64,000 nucleotides of DNA from Streptomyces sp. NBC_01244 (GTDB lineage: Bacteria > Actinomycetota > Actinomycetes > Streptomycetales > Streptomycetaceae). Below are positions 32,326-41,215 of the stretch, piece by piece. The first letter of the stretch is position 1, and each line of letters opens with the position of its first letter. Location: assembly GCF_035987325.1 (NCBI RefSeq), contig NZ_CP108488.1, positions 2,542,001 to 2,606,000 on the forward strand. The letters run 5' to 3'. The translations under genes and the position numbers were made by a program. The notes beneath the pieces were generated by a model. The model saw only the letters and a list, made by a program, of their open reading frames with translations, did not search any database and was not told the DNA's origin.

Positions 32326-32643
32326 TCAGGACTCCTGGGTGAGGGAGACGAGCACGTCGTCCCCTTCGATCTTTACGGGGTAAACGGGGACAGGGCGCGT
32401 CGCGGGCAGACCGGACGGCTTGCCGGTGCGCAGGTCGAAGGACGAGCCGTGCAGCCAGCACTCGATCATGCAGTCTTCGACCTCGCCCTCGGAGAGCGAG
32501 ACGTTCGCGTGCGAGCAGATGTCGTTGATCGCGAACACCTCACCCTCGGCGCGGATGATGGATACCGCAGTGCCCTCGAGCTCGACCCTCTTGGGGGCGT
32601 TCTCCTCGAGCTCGCTCAGCGCACAGGCCTTGATGTAGGTCAT
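32326..32643 (-). CDS. Rieske-type [2Fe-2S] ferredoxin in the suf operon
   Basis: This 105-residue protein has the Rieske ligands C-x-H in NDICSHANVSL and C-x2-H in DCMIECWLHGSSFD. It resembles the small ferredoxins of aromatic-ring dioxygenases (NirD/HcaC type) but has no oxygenase partner here. In actinobacterial suf operons a Rieske protein at this place probably delivers electrons or senses clusters. Its ATG shares one base with the sufD stop (TGATG). Confidence 0.93.
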   Translation of the reverse strand: MTYIKACALSELEENAPKRVELEGTAVSIIRAEGEVFAINDICSHANVSLSEGEVEDCMIECWLHGSSFDLRTGKPSGLPATRPVPVYPVKIEGDDVLVSLTQES

Positions 32644-33821
32644 CAGACGGAACCCTGGAGCTCGGTCTCGATCTTGGAGAGCAGGCGCTCTTCGATGTCG
32701 TCGACACCGATCTGCTGGACGAGCTCGGCGAAGAAGCCGCGCACGACCAGACGACGGGCCTCGTCGGCCGGGATGCCTCGGGACTGCAGGTAGAAGAGCT
32801 GCTCGTCGTCGAAGCGGCCGGTCGCGGAGGCGTGGCCGGCGCCGACGATCTCGCCGGTCTCGATCTCCAGGTTCGGCACCGAGTCGACCCGCGCGCCGTC
32901 CGTGAGGACGAGGTTGCGGTTCATCTCGTAGGTGTCGGTGCCCTCGGCGGTCTTCTCGATGAGCACGTCACCGATCCAGACGGCGTGGGCGTCCTGGCCC
33001 TGGAGCGCGCCCTTGTAGACCACGTTCGACTTGCAGTGCGGGGCCTTGTGGTCGACCAGGAGGCGGTGCTCCTGGTGCTGACCGGCGTCCGTGAAGTACA
33101 GGCCGAAGAGCTCGGCCTCGCCGCCGGGACCGGCGTAGTTCACGCGCGGGTGGAGGCGTACGAGGTCTCCGCCGAAGGTGACCACGATCGACTTGAAGGT
33201 CGCGTCGCGGCCGACCAGGGCGTTGTGCTGGGAGCAGTGGACGGCGGTGTCGTCCCAGTCCTGCACGGAGACCACGGTGAGCTTGGCGCCGTCGCCGACG
33301 AGGAAGTCCACGTTGGCCGCGCGCACGCCGTCACCGGTGTGGTCGATGACGATGACGGCCTCGGCGAAGGCCTTCACGTCGAAGACGGTGTGGCCGAAGG
33401 TGGTGCCGCCCTCGCCGTGCAGCGTGACGCGCACGGGCTCGGTGAGCACCGCCTCCTTGGGCACGGTCACGACCGTGGCCTTGGCGAAGGACGAGAACGC
33501 CTGGGCGGCGACCCGGTCCACCGGGGTGCCGGCCTTGCCGACGCGGGCGTCGTCGCGCTCGACGGATTCGATCGTGACGCCTTCCGGCGCGTCGATCTGG
33601 GCCTTCATGGTGCCGTTGGCGACCGCGGTGCCGTCGTGCAGACCCTTGAGGCGGGCGAGCGGCGTGAAGCGCCACTCCTCCTCGCGGCCGGTGGGCACGG
33701 GGAAGTCCGCCACGTCGAAGGACGGGGGGGCACTCATCCGGGTGGCGACGGTGGACTCGGCGGCCACCGCGATCGCGCCGGCGGTGGTCGAACCCGCCGG
33801 AATGTTCTGAGCCTCAGCCAT
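32643..33821 (-). CDS. sufD: Fe-S assembly protein SufD
   Basis: The 392-residue partner of SufB forms the SufBC2D scaffold. The C-terminal beta-helix region (GTDTYEMNRNLVLTDGARVDSVPNLEIETGEIVGAGHASATGRFDDEQLFYLQSRGI) is typical. The His in GAGHASA corresponds to the conserved SufD His at the SufB interface. It starts 59 bases after sufB. Confidence 0.96.
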   Translation of the reverse strand: MAEAQNIPAGSTTAGAIAVAAESTVATRMSAPPSFDVADFPVPTGREEEWRFTPLARLKGLHDGTAVANGTMKAQIDAPEGVTIESVERDDARVGKAGTPVDRVAAQAFSSFAKATVVTVPKEAVLTEPVRVTLHGEGGTTFGHTVFDVKAFAEAVIVIDHTGDGVRAANVDFLVGDGAKLTVVSVQDWDDTAVHCSQHNALVGRDATFKSIVVTFGGDLVRLHPRVNYAGPGGEAELFGLYFTDAGQHQEHRLLVDHKAPHCKSNVVYKGALQGQDAHAVWIGDVLIEKTAEGTDTYEMNRNLVLTDGARVDSVPNLEIETGEIVGAGHASATGRFDDEQLFYLQSRGIPADEARRLVVRGFFAELVQQIGVDDIEERLLSKIETELQGSV

Positions 33822-33880
33822 GGCTGTCGTGTTGCTCTCTTCCTTAAAGAATCTGCTGCGGGACGTCGGGCGGGCCGGGA

Positions 33881-35296
33881 CTAACCGACCGAGCCTTCCA
33901 TCTGCAGCTCGATCAGCCGGTTCAGCTCCAGCGCGTACTCCATCGGCAGCTCACGGGCGATCGGCTCGACGAAGCCGCGCACGATCATCGCCATGGCCTC
34001 GAACTCCGTCAGACCGCGGCTCATCAGGTAGAAGAGCTGGTCGTCGGAGACCTTGGAGACGGTCGCCTCGTGGCCCATGGACACGTCGTCCTCGCGGACG
34101 TCCACGTAGGGGTAGGTGTCCGAGCGGGAGATGGTGTCGACCAGGAGCGCGTCGCACAGCACGTTGGACTTGGAGCCGTGGGCCCCTTCGCCGATCTCGA
34201 CCAGACCGCGGTACGAGGTGCGGCCGCCGCCTCGGGCCACCGACTTCGAGACGATGTTGGAGGAGGTGTTCGGCGCCATGTGGACCATCTTGGATCCGGC
34301 GTCCTGGTGCTGGCCCTCGCCCGCGAAGGCGATGGAGAGCGTCTCGCCCTTGGCGTGCTCGCCCATCAGGTAGACCGCCGGGTACTTCATGGTGACCTTG
34401 GAACCGATGTTGCCGTCGATCCACTCCATGGTCGCGCCCTCGTACGCCACGGCGCGCTTGGTGACCAGGTTGTAGACGTTGTTCGACCAGTTCTGGATCG
34501 TCGTGTAGCGGCAGCGGCCGCCCTTCTTCACGATGATCTCGACCACGGCGCTGTGCAGCGAGTCCGAGGAGTAGATCGGGGCGGTACAGCCCTCGACGTA
34601 GTGGACGTAGGCGTCCTCGTCGACGATGATCAGCGTCCGCTCGAACTGGCCCATGTTCTCCGTGTTGATACGGAAGTAGGCCTGGAGCGGGATGTCGACC
34701 TTGACGCCCTTGGGGACGTAGATGAACGAGCCGCCCGACCACACGGCGGTGTTCAGCGAGGCGAACTTGTTGTCGCCGACCGGGATGACCGTGCCGAAGT
34801 ACTCCTGGAAGAGCTCCGGGTGCTCCTTGAGCGCGGTGTCCGTGTCGAGGAAGATGACGCCCTGCTCCTCCAGGTCCTCACGGATCTGGTGGTAGACGAC
34901 CTCGGACTCGTACTGGGCCGCGACACCGGCGACGAGGCGCTGCTTCTCCGCCTCCGGGATGCCGAGCCTGTCGTACGTGTTCTTGATGTCCTCCGGCAGG
35001 TCCTCCCACGAAGCGGCCTGCTTCTCGGTGGAACGCACGAAGTACTTGATGTTGTCGAAGTCGATGCCCGAGAGGTCGGAACCCCAGTTGGGCATGGGCT
35101 TCTTGCCGAACAGCTTGAGGCCCTTGAGGCGGAGGTTCAGCATCCACTCCGGCTCGGACTTCTTCGCCGAGATGTCGCGGACGACCTCCTCGGAAAGGCC
35201 TCGCTTGGCGACCGCACCGGCCGCGTCGGAGTCGACCCATCCGTATTCGTAGGTGCCCAGGCCATCGAGCTCAGGGTGAGCAGTCTCCGTGGTCAT
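33881..35296 (-). CDS. sufB: Fe-S assembly protein SufB
   Basis: The 471-residue scaffold subunit on which clusters form contains [34 protein letters not shown] with a conserved Cys, and near the end [36 protein letters not shown] 35296 ([10 protein letters not shown]) overlaps the sufR stop by four bases. The in-frame stretch further upstream lies inside sufR and is not part of this protein. Confidence 0.97.
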   Translation of the reverse strand: MTTETAHPELDGLGTYEYGWVDSDAAGAVAKRGLSEEVVRDISAKKSEPEWMLNLRLKGLKLFGKKPMPNWGSDLSGIDFDNIKYFVRSTEKQAASWEDLPEDIKNTYDRLGIPEAEKQRLVAGVAAQYESEVVYHQIREDLEEQGVIFLDTDTALKEHPELFQEYFGTVIPVGDNKFASLNTAVWSGGSFIYVPKGVKVDIPLQAYFRINTENMGQFERTLIIVDEDAYVHYVEGCTAPIYSSDSLHSAVVEIIVKKGGRCRYTTIQNWSNNVYNLVTKRAVAYEGATMEWIDGNIGSKVTMKYPAVYLMGEHAKGETLSIAFAGEGQHQDAGSKMVHMAPNTSSNIVSKSVARGGGRTSYRGLVEIGEGAHGSKSNVLCDALLVDTISRSDTYPYVDVREDDVSMGHEATVSKVSDDQLFYLMSRGLTEFEAMAMIVRGFVEPIARELPMEYALELNRLIELQMEGSVG

Positions 35297-36072
35297 GCGG
35301 GGTTCCTCCCGGCCGTACTTGCAGATACTGATGTGTCGGTCTGTGTGGCGCCTGTGGCACGGACGCCGTTCCCACTGCGTGGAATGAACGTCGTGCACAC
35401 CCCGTCGCCGTGGGCGATCGTGGCGAGACGCTGCACGTGCGTCCCGAGCAGGCGGGAGAAGACCTCGGTCTCCGCCTCGCAGAGCTGCGGGAACTGCTCG
35501 GCGACGTGTGCGACCGGGCAGTGGTGCTGGCAGAGCTGTTCACCGCTGTGCGGACCGGGAGCGCTCTTCGCCGTAGCAGCGTACCCGTCTCCGGTCAACG
35601 CCTTGGCAAGGGCCTCGGTACGTTCCGCGGGGTCGGCCGCTTCCACGGCCTCGCGGTAGGTCTCCGCCTGCGCCGTCAGCCTGGCCTTCGCGAAGGCGGC
35701 CACGGCCGCCTCGCCCTGCTCCCCGCCCCCGGCGGCCTGCGCGATCCAGCGCATGGCGTCGGCGGCGAGCGAGTCGTAGGACTGGTCGAAGGCGTCCCGA
35801 CCGCAGTCGGTCAGGGCGAAGACCTTGGCGGGCCGACCTCGGGTCCGCGCGCCGTACACACGCTGCTCACGGGGTTCGACGACGTCGTCGGCGACGAGCG
35901 TGTCGAGGTGGCGGCGAACGGCGGCCTGGGTGAGGCCGAGGCGCTGGGCGAGGTCGGCGACGGTGGAGGGACCGTGGTCCAGGATCGACCGCGCGACCCG
36001 GTTGCGGGTTGACCGCTCCCCGGTCGCGAGTTCGCCCTGGGGGGCCTCGCTCATCCGTTCGCCGTATTTCAC
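35293..36072 (-). CDS. sufR: SufR, Fe-S cluster-dependent repressor of the suf operon
   Basis: The 259-residue winged-helix regulator ([32 protein letters not shown]) has a cluster-binding C-terminal domain: [21 protein letters not shown] gives the Cys ligands. In Streptomyces SufR with a [4Fe-4S] cluster represses its own operon. GTG 36072 would be leaderless (AACAAT six bases upstream), and ATG 36054 (MSEAPQG) is the alternative; neither has a ribosome binding site. The CAAC-N6-GTTG operator overlaps this start. The stop overlaps sufB. Confidence 0.92.
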   Translation of the reverse strand: MKYGERMSEAPQGELATGERSTRNRVARSILDHGPSTVADLAQRLGLTQAAVRRHLDTLVADDVVEPREQRVYGARTRGRPAKVFALTDCGRDAFDQSYDSLAADAMRWIAQAAGGGEQGEAAVAAFAKARLTAQAETYREAVEAADPAERTEALAKALTGDGYAATAKSAPGPHSGEQLCQHHCPVAHVAEQFPQLCEAETEVFSRLLGTHVQRLATIAHGDGVCTTFIPRSGNGVRATGATQTDTSVSASTAGRNPA

Positions 36073-36085
36073 AACGCCATTGTTG
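36072..36085. promoter_or_regulatory. SufR operator CAAC-N6-GTTG
   Basis: CAACGCCATTGTTG is the 14-bp palindrome described for Streptomyces SufR. It covers the region between the probable -10 box and the first codon of sufR, so bound SufR would block transcription. Confidence 0.8.
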
Positions 36086-36111
36086 CGTAATTAGTCGGGC
36101 CCCGACAAGCC

Positions 36112-36144
36112 GTGATGGAGGCCACCTCTGGTGGCCTCCATCAC
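36112..36144. terminator. Stem-loop between the FNT gene and sufR
   Basis: Arms 36112-36126 and 36130-36144 are 15-bp perfect complements with a TCT loop. It ends the minus-strand FNT transcript before the suf promoter. Confidence 0.8.
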
Positions 36145-36158
36145 TAAGGGTTACCTTA
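36145..36158. promoter_or_regulatory. TAAGG-GTTA-CCTTA palindrome
   Basis: A perfect 5-bp inverted repeat with four central bases lies next to the terminator, about 80 bp before sufR. It recalls half of an iron box but is shorter than the 19-bp consensus, so it is uncertain. Confidence 0.25.
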
Positions 36159-36173
36159 TTTATCTACGGAGCG

Positions 36174-36968
36174 TTAAGCGGAAGTCGACTCTCCGGCTTC
36201 CCGCAGGGCCCCGCCGGTGAACCAGTAAACGGCTCCCACCAGCAAACCCCCGCCCACGACGTTCCCCGGCACGGTGAACATCAGATTCCGGAAAAGATCA
36301 CCGAACCCCGCTGAGCCATCCAGGATCGCGAGGCTGAAAACAGCCATGTTCGCTACACAGTGTTCGAATCCGACGGCAACAAAAACAGCCACGGGCAGCC
36401 ACAGGACGAAAATCTTGGCGGCATCGCCGCGGGCCCGGGTGAACATCCAGATGGCCAGGCAGACCAGCATGTTGCAGAGGACCGCGCGCCAGAACAGCTG
36501 CCCGCCGCTCAGCGCCATCTTCCCGTGCACCATTTCGGTGAGCATGGACCGCGCCGAGGGCGAGGAGACCACGCCGGAGGCGTGCACCATGGCCCCGAAG
36601 GCGAAGGCCCCGGCCAGGTTCCCGGCCAGCGAGAGCGTCCAGGACAGGATCAAGTCCCTCGGACCGGTCCGCCCGGACAGGGCGCCGACCAGCATGACCA
36701 TCACGTTGCTGGTGAAGAGCTGGGCGCCGGCGAACATCACGATGGTCAGGGCGATCGGGAAGACCGCACCCTCCAGCAGCTTCACGGCCGGCGAGCCCTT
36801 GGCCACGAACGGCGAGATCGCGACCAGGAGCAGCACCTCGCCGATGGCGATGTAGGCGCCCGCGAGCATCGCCGACACGAAGTAGCGCGGCGGATGCCCG
36901 AGGTCATGGGCCTTGTGCTCGGCCTGCCCCGAGGTGGCTTCGACGTTCTGAGCGATGCTGTTCACCAT
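36174..36968 (-). CDS. Formate/nitrite transporter family channel
   Basis: The 264-residue protein has six membrane segments. The FNT signature appears as GAQLFTSNVMVML in the first half and VGFEHCVANMAVFSLAI in the second, the latter containing the conserved gating His; NVVGGGLLVGAVYWF follows. It passes small monocarboxylates or nitrite as a pentamer. ATG 36968 is used, but TAACGT six bases before GTG 36965 may make a leaderless start one codon later. No formate or nitrite enzyme lies beside it. Confidence 0.9.
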   Translation of the reverse strand: MVNSIAQNVEATSGQAEHKAHDLGHPPRYFVSAMLAGAYIAIGEVLLLVAISPFVAKGSPAVKLLEGAVFPIALTIVMFAGAQLFTSNVMVMLVGALSGRTGPRDLILSWTLSLAGNLAGAFAFGAMVHASGVVSSPSARSMLTEMVHGKMALSGGQLFWRAVLCNMLVCLAIWMFTRARGDAAKIFVLWLPVAVFVAVGFEHCVANMAVFSLAILDGSAGFGDLFRNLMFTVPGNVVGGGLLVGAVYWFTGGALREAGESTSA

Positions 36969-37084
36969 TCGACGTTAGGGTCCGGCCGCATCCCGGGGCG
37001 GACGATAAAGTCACGAATGCGCAGGTCCGTGACCCTTCGGGGGCGGGACCTACGACCCCACCCCGGTCACCTCCCACGGCTCCG

Positions 37085-37090
37085 TAGACT
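37085..37090 (+). promoter_or_regulatory. -10 box of the ABC exporter operon
   Basis: TAGACT ends eight bases before ATG 37099 and no ribosome binding site is present, which suggests a leaderless or nearly leaderless message. Confidence 0.4.
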
Positions 37091-37098
37091 CACTCCCC

Positions 37099-38025
37099 AT
37101 GAGCAACGACCCCGCCGTGGAAATCCGCGGACTGGTGAAGCGGTACGGCCCCAAAACGGCGGTGGACGGCCTGGACCTCACCGTCCGGAGGGCCTCGGTC
37201 ACCGCAGTCCTTGGTCCCAACGGCGCGGGCAAGACGACCACTGTGGAAACCTGCGAGGGCTACCGCCGCCCCGACGCCGGATCCGTCCGCGTCCTCGGCC
37301 TCGACCCCGTGACCCGGGCCGAGTCCCTGCGCCCGCGCATCGGCGTGATGCTCCAGTCCGGCGGGGTCTACTCCGGCGCCCGGGCCGTCGAGATGCTGCG
37401 CCACATGGCCAAGCTGTACGCCGACCCCCTGGACGTCCCCACCCTGGTGGAACGCCTCGGCCTCGGCGGCTGCGGCCGCACCCCCTACCGCCGGCTCTCC
37501 GGCGGCCAGCAGCAGCGCCTCGCCCTCGCCATGGCCGTCGTCGGCCGCCCCGAGCTGGTCTTCCTGGACGAGCCGACCGCCGGCCTCGACCCGCAGGCCC
37601 GCCGCGCGACCTGGGAACTCGTACGGGAACTGCGCGCCGACGGGGTCTCGGTCGTGCTCACCACCCACCACATGGACGAGGCCGAGCAGCTCGCGGACGA
37701 GGTCGCCATCGTCGACGCCGGCAAGGTCATCGCCCACGGCACCCCCGACGCGCTGTGCCGTGGCGGCGCCGAGAACACCCTGCGCTTCACCGGCCGCCCC
37801 TCCCTCGACGTCGGCTCCCTGCTGAAGGCCCTGCCCGACGGCACCCAGGCCGCCGAGCTCCTCCCCGGCGTCTACCGGGTCACCGGCGACGTGGATCCCC
37901 AGCTGCTGGCCACCGTCGCCTCCTGGTGCGCGCAGCACGGGGTGATGCCCGCCAGCCTCTCGGTGGAGCGGCACACCCTCGAAGACGTCTTTCTTGAGCT
38001 CACCGGTAAGGAGCTGCGCGCATGA
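37099..38025 (+). CDS. ABC transporter ATP-binding protein (DrrA/CcmA type)
   Basis: The 308-residue ATPase has Walker A GPNGAGKTTTVE, signature RLSGGQQQRLALAMA, Walker B LVFLDEPTAGLD and switch TTHHMDEAEQLADE. The C-terminal extension of about 80 residues is typical of DrrA-like drug or polyketide exporters. The stop overlaps the permease start (ATGA). The upstream region has a leaderless-type promoter. The substrate is unknown. Confidence 0.93.
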   Translation: MSNDPAVEIRGLVKRYGPKTAVDGLDLTVRRASVTAVLGPNGAGKTTTVETCEGYRRPDAGSVRVLGLDPVTRAESLRPRIGVMLQSGGVYSGARAVEMLRHMAKLYADPLDVPTLVERLGLGGCGRTPYRRLSGGQQQRLALAMAVVGRPELVFLDEPTAGLDPQARRATWELVRELRADGVSVVLTTHHMDEAEQLADEVAIVDAGKVIAHGTPDALCRGGAENTLRFTGRPSLDVGSLLKALPDGTQAAELLPGVYRVTGDVDPQLLATVASWCAQHGVMPASLSVERHTLEDVFLELTGKELRA

Positions 38026-38804
38026 GCGCCGGTACGTTCACCCCCCGCCCGGGGGCCGCGCCCGTGTCCCGCATGATCCTGGCGCAGACGGCTCTGGAGA
38101 CCCGGATGCTGCTGCGCAACGGGGAGCAGCTCCTGCTGACCGTGATCATCCCGGCGCTGCTGCTGACCCTCTTCTCCGCGGTCGACATCGTCACTGTGCC
38201 CGTTCAAGAGGGGGGCTCGGGCAAGTCGGTGGACTTCCTCGCCCCCGGGATCCTGGCGCTGGCCGTGATGTCCACCGCCTTCACCGGGCAGGCCATCGCC
38301 ACCGGCTTCGACCGCCGCTACGGGGTCCTCAAGCGGCTCGGGGCCTCCCCGCTGCCGCGCTGGGCGCTGATGGCCGCCAAGACGCTGTCGGTCCTGGTCA
38401 CCGAGGTGCTGCAGATCGCGCTGCTGACGGTGATCGCCTTCGCCCTGGGCTGGTCGCCGCACGGGAACCCGCTGTCCGTCGCCCTGCTGATCCTGCTCGG
38501 CACCGCCGCCTTCTCCGGGCTCGGCCTGCTGATGGCGGGCACCCTGCGGGCGGAGGCCACCCTGGCCGCCGCCAACCTGGTCTTCCTGCTGCTCCTCGTC
38601 GGCGGCGGGGTGATCGTTCCGATGGACAAGTTCCCCGGAGCGGTCCAGTCCGTGCTCGGCCTGCTCCCGATCTCCGCGCTCTCCGACGGACTGCGCGAGG
38701 TGCTCCAGCACGGGGCCGCGCTGCCCTGGGGCGACGCGGCCGTGCTGACCTGCTGGGCCGTACTCGGACTCGGCGCTGCTGGGCGCTGGTTCCGCTGGGA
38801 TTGA
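38022..38804 (+). CDS. ABC-2 type permease (DrrB-like)
   Basis: The 260-residue membrane protein has six segments. The ABC-2 signature region is NLVFLLLLVGGGVIVPMDKFPGAVQSVLGLLPISALSDGLREVL. It forms the channel for the ATPase just upstream, with four bases shared. A short GC stem-loop at 38811-38828 follows the stop. Confidence 0.92.
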   Translation: MSAGTFTPRPGAAPVSRMILAQTALETRMLLRNGEQLLLTVIIPALLLTLFSAVDIVTVPVQEGGSGKSVDFLAPGILALAVMSTAFTGQAIATGFDRRYGVLKRLGASPLPRWALMAAKTLSVLVTEVLQIALLTVIAFALGWSPHGNPLSVALLILLGTAAFSGLGLLMAGTLRAEATLAAANLVFLLLLVGGGVIVPMDKFPGAVQSVLGLLPISALSDGLREVLQHGAALPWGDAAVLTCWAVLGLGAAGRWFRWD

Positions 38805-38810
38805 CCCCGC

Positions 38811-38828
38811 TCCCCCGCAGGCGGGGGA
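38811..38828 (+). terminator. GC-rich stem-loop after the ABC exporter operon
   Basis: TCCCCCGC is followed after AG by GCGGGGGA; the likely hairpin has a five- or six-base stem. The rest of 38829-39029 shows no clear signal. Confidence 0.5.
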
Positions 38829-39029
38829 ACTTCCTGGCTCACGCCGCTCACCCGTCCAGCGGACGGATAAGTCTTCCGCGATCAATGCCACCCGGGTTGC
38901 GACCCGCCTGGTTACGCAGCGTCACCATACCATCACTCGAATGGCCTGGGGTTTGATCGGAACACCCGCACCCGGCCGGGCGTTCCCTGGGAGGATGAGC
39001 ACCTTCACGCATGGAGCCGGGGGGCTGAC

Positions 39030-40166
39030 ATGGCGCAGCGGGAGGCCGTTCTGCGGCTGGACGAACAGTGGGCACGGATCCGGTCGGGCGCGGCGCACGC
39101 GGAGCCCGCGGAGGCCGACGCCCTGCTGGCCGAGCTGATCGGAGCCCTGCGCGAGCCGGCCCGCGCCGACGCCGAGTGCGCGGCCCGGCTGGGTCTGCGC
39201 CTCGGCGACCTGGCGGCCCGCCGGTTCGCGGGCGGGGACCGGGGTGGGGCGCTGGCCGCCATCGAGGAGGGGCTGCGGTTCTCGCAGCAGGCGGCCGGGC
39301 ACGCGGCCGAGTACGCCCGCTGGTACGCCCGGGGCCTGATCAACCAGGGCGTCTGGCTGTCCTGGCCGCTCAGCGACGGGGAGCGGCTGCCGAAGCACCC
39401 GCTGGGCCCCGGCTCCGAGAGCGGCCCGAGCCCCATGGAACGGGCCGCCGGCGAGCGGGCCCGGGACCTGACGCGCGGCGCGGTCGAGGTCTGGGCGGCC
39501 CTGGACCAGGAGGATCCGGTCAATCAGCGGGGCCTCGCGCAGGCGAAGGTGTTCCTCGGCGACCGGCTCGCGGAGCTGGGCCTGGCCGAGGAGTCCGTGG
39601 CCTGGGCGGTCGACGCGGAGGGCTCCTTCCGGCGGCTGCTGCTCGCCGCTCCCGGCTCCGACGAGTCGCAGGAGGCCGAGGAGGCCCTGGACCACATCGG
39701 CCGCCAGCTCGAACTGCGGCTGCGCTTCCTGTCCTTCGCCTCCCTGGCCGGCCTGCGCACGCGCGGGCTGCTGCCCGAACGGCTGCTGCCCCAGGCCGTG
39801 GTGGCCGCCCGCGTCCAGGGCGTCCCCGAGGCGGAGATCGCCGCCGGGCTGGGCCTGGAGGCCGACCAGGTCCACACGATGCTGGAGGTGACCCCCTGGG
39901 TCGCGGTGTGGCGCGTCGAGGTCCGCGGCCCCGACGGACTGTGGAACGTACAGCCACATCCCTGGCATAGCGGGGCAGAAGTCAGAAATAGGACAGCCGA
40001 GGATGTAGGGGCTGAATTGGTTCGGGGATTCGCGGCCTCGGCCGACTACCCGGGCGAGGGCGCCCCTTGGCGGATCCGCGTCTGGTGGCACACGGAAGGC
40101 GACCCCGCCGGGGCCCGGTTCCGGCTGGTCATCGGCCCTGAGGGAGCAACCGCCACCCCCTCGTGA
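39030..40166 (+). CDS. Helical-repeat protein of unknown function upstream of ctaA
   Basis: The first 200 residues of this 378-residue protein are Ala/Leu/Glu-rich helices resembling TPR repeats (ALLAELIGALREPARADAEC, GDRGGALAAIEEGLRFSQQA, GLAEESVAWAVDAEGSFRRLL). Residues 245-295 look like a small helix-turn-helix-type segment (PEAEIAAGLGLEADQVHTML), and the end is mixed alpha/beta. I do not know the function. ATG 39030 follows GGGGGG. Codons from about 39946 to 40032 (AGA, AGG, AAT, TTG, GTT, GAA) are unlike the rest of the gene. ctaA begins 35 bases downstream. Confidence 0.7.
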   Translation: MAQREAVLRLDEQWARIRSGAAHAEPAEADALLAELIGALREPARADAECAARLGLRLGDLAARRFAGGDRGGALAAIEEGLRFSQQAAGHAAEYARWYARGLINQGVWLSWPLSDGERLPKHPLGPGSESGPSPMERAAGERARDLTRGAVEVWAALDQEDPVNQRGLAQAKVFLGDRLAELGLAEESVAWAVDAEGSFRRLLLAAPGSDESQEAEEALDHIGRQLELRLRFLSFASLAGLRTRGLLPERLLPQAVVAARVQGVPEAEIAAGLGLEADQVHTMLEVTPWVAVWRVEVRGPDGLWNVQPHPWHSGAEVRNRTAEDVGAELVRGFAASADYPGEGAPWRIRVWWHTEGDPAGARFRLVIGPEGATATPS

Positions 40167-40183
40167 AACTTTGCACAAGTGTC

Positions 40184-40200
40184 CGCGTACGATAAGGGCC
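40184..40200 (+). promoter_or_regulatory. ctaA promoter -10 region
   Basis: TACGAT lies seven bases before GTG 40201 with no ribosome binding site between them, which fits a leaderless ctaA transcript. Confidence 0.5.
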
Positions 40201-41160
40201 GTGTTGACCCCCCTCTCATATCTCGCCAGCCGCTGGACGCCGTCACCCCGGACCGTCCGGCGAGCCGCGCTCGCAGCGGTGCTCATGAGCGTCGCCATCG
40301 TCATCACCGGCGGCGCGGTGCGGCTGACCGGATCCGGTCTCGGCTGCGACACCTGGCCCAAGTGCACGAGCGACAGCCTGATCGTGACCCAGGAACAGGG
40401 CTTCCACGGCGCCATCGAGTTCGGCAACCGCATGCTGACGTACGTGCTCTGCGCGGCCGTTGGCTGGGCGATCACCGCCGCCCGCTGCGCCAAGCCGTGG
40501 CGCCGTTCACTGACCCGGCTCGGCTGGCTCCAGTTCGCCATCGTGATGGGCAACGCGGTCCTCGGCGGCATCACCGTCCGCACGGGCCTCAACCCCTACA
40601 GCGTGGCCGGGCACTTCCTGCTCGCCACCTCGCTGATCGCCGTGACGACGATCACCTGGCAGCGCACCCTCGAGGGTGACGGCCCGGCCCGGCCGCGCGT
40701 GCCCGCTCCGGTGCGCAAGCTCTCGTGGGCGCTGCTCGCGGCCACCGCCGTGCTGATCGCGGCGGGAACGGTCGTCACCGGTTCCGGCCCGCACGCCGGT
40801 GACAGCAGCGAGATCAAGCGGATGCCGTTCGACTGGTCGGCCACCGCCCACGTACACGCGGTCTCCGCCTGGGTGGTGTGCGCGCTCGCCGTCGCGATGT
40901 GGCTGGTGCTGCGCGTGGTCGACGCCCCCGTGGACACCCGGGCGCGCGCCCGCGACCTGCTGATCGTGCTGCTCTCCCAGGGCGCCATCGGTTACGTCCA
41001 GTACTTCACCGAGGTGCCCGAGGCCCTCGTGGCGGCCCACATGCTCGGCTCCTGCCTGGTGTGGATCTCGGTCGTCCGGGTGGTCCTGAGCCTGCGCGAA
41101 CGTCCGTCCGAGGAGGCCGGGATCCCGGCCCAGGGCGACGCCCGCCTCGCCGCGGTCTGA
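40201..41160 (+). CDS. ctaA: Heme A synthase
   Basis: The 319-residue protein has eight membrane segments. It oxidises heme O to heme A for cytochrome c oxidase. The first half shows GGAVRLTGSGLGCDTWPKC with the loop-1 Cys pair, FGNRMLTY and GHFLLATSL with heme-ligand His residues. The second half repeats them as GTVVTGSGPHAGD, HVHAVSAW and AHMLGSCLVW. GTG 40201 is chosen because of the leaderless promoter; the frame extends ten codons upstream to a TTG. Confidence 0.93.
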   Translation: MLTPLSYLASRWTPSPRTVRRAALAAVLMSVAIVITGGAVRLTGSGLGCDTWPKCTSDSLIVTQEQGFHGAIEFGNRMLTYVLCAAVGWAITAARCAKPWRRSLTRLGWLQFAIVMGNAVLGGITVRTGLNPYSVAGHFLLATSLIAVTTITWQRTLEGDGPARPRVPAPVRKLSWALLAATAVLIAAGTVVTGSGPHAGDSSEIKRMPFDWSATAHVHAVSAWVVCALAVAMWLVLRVVDAPVDTRARARDLLIVLLSQGAIGYVQYFTEVPEALVAAHMLGSCLVWISVVRVVLSLRERPSEEAGIPAQGDARLAAV

Positions 41161-41215
41161 CCCACTGACCCACCGGGGCCGACCGCCGGTCAGCCCCGCT
41201 CGTCAGCCCCGCCCG

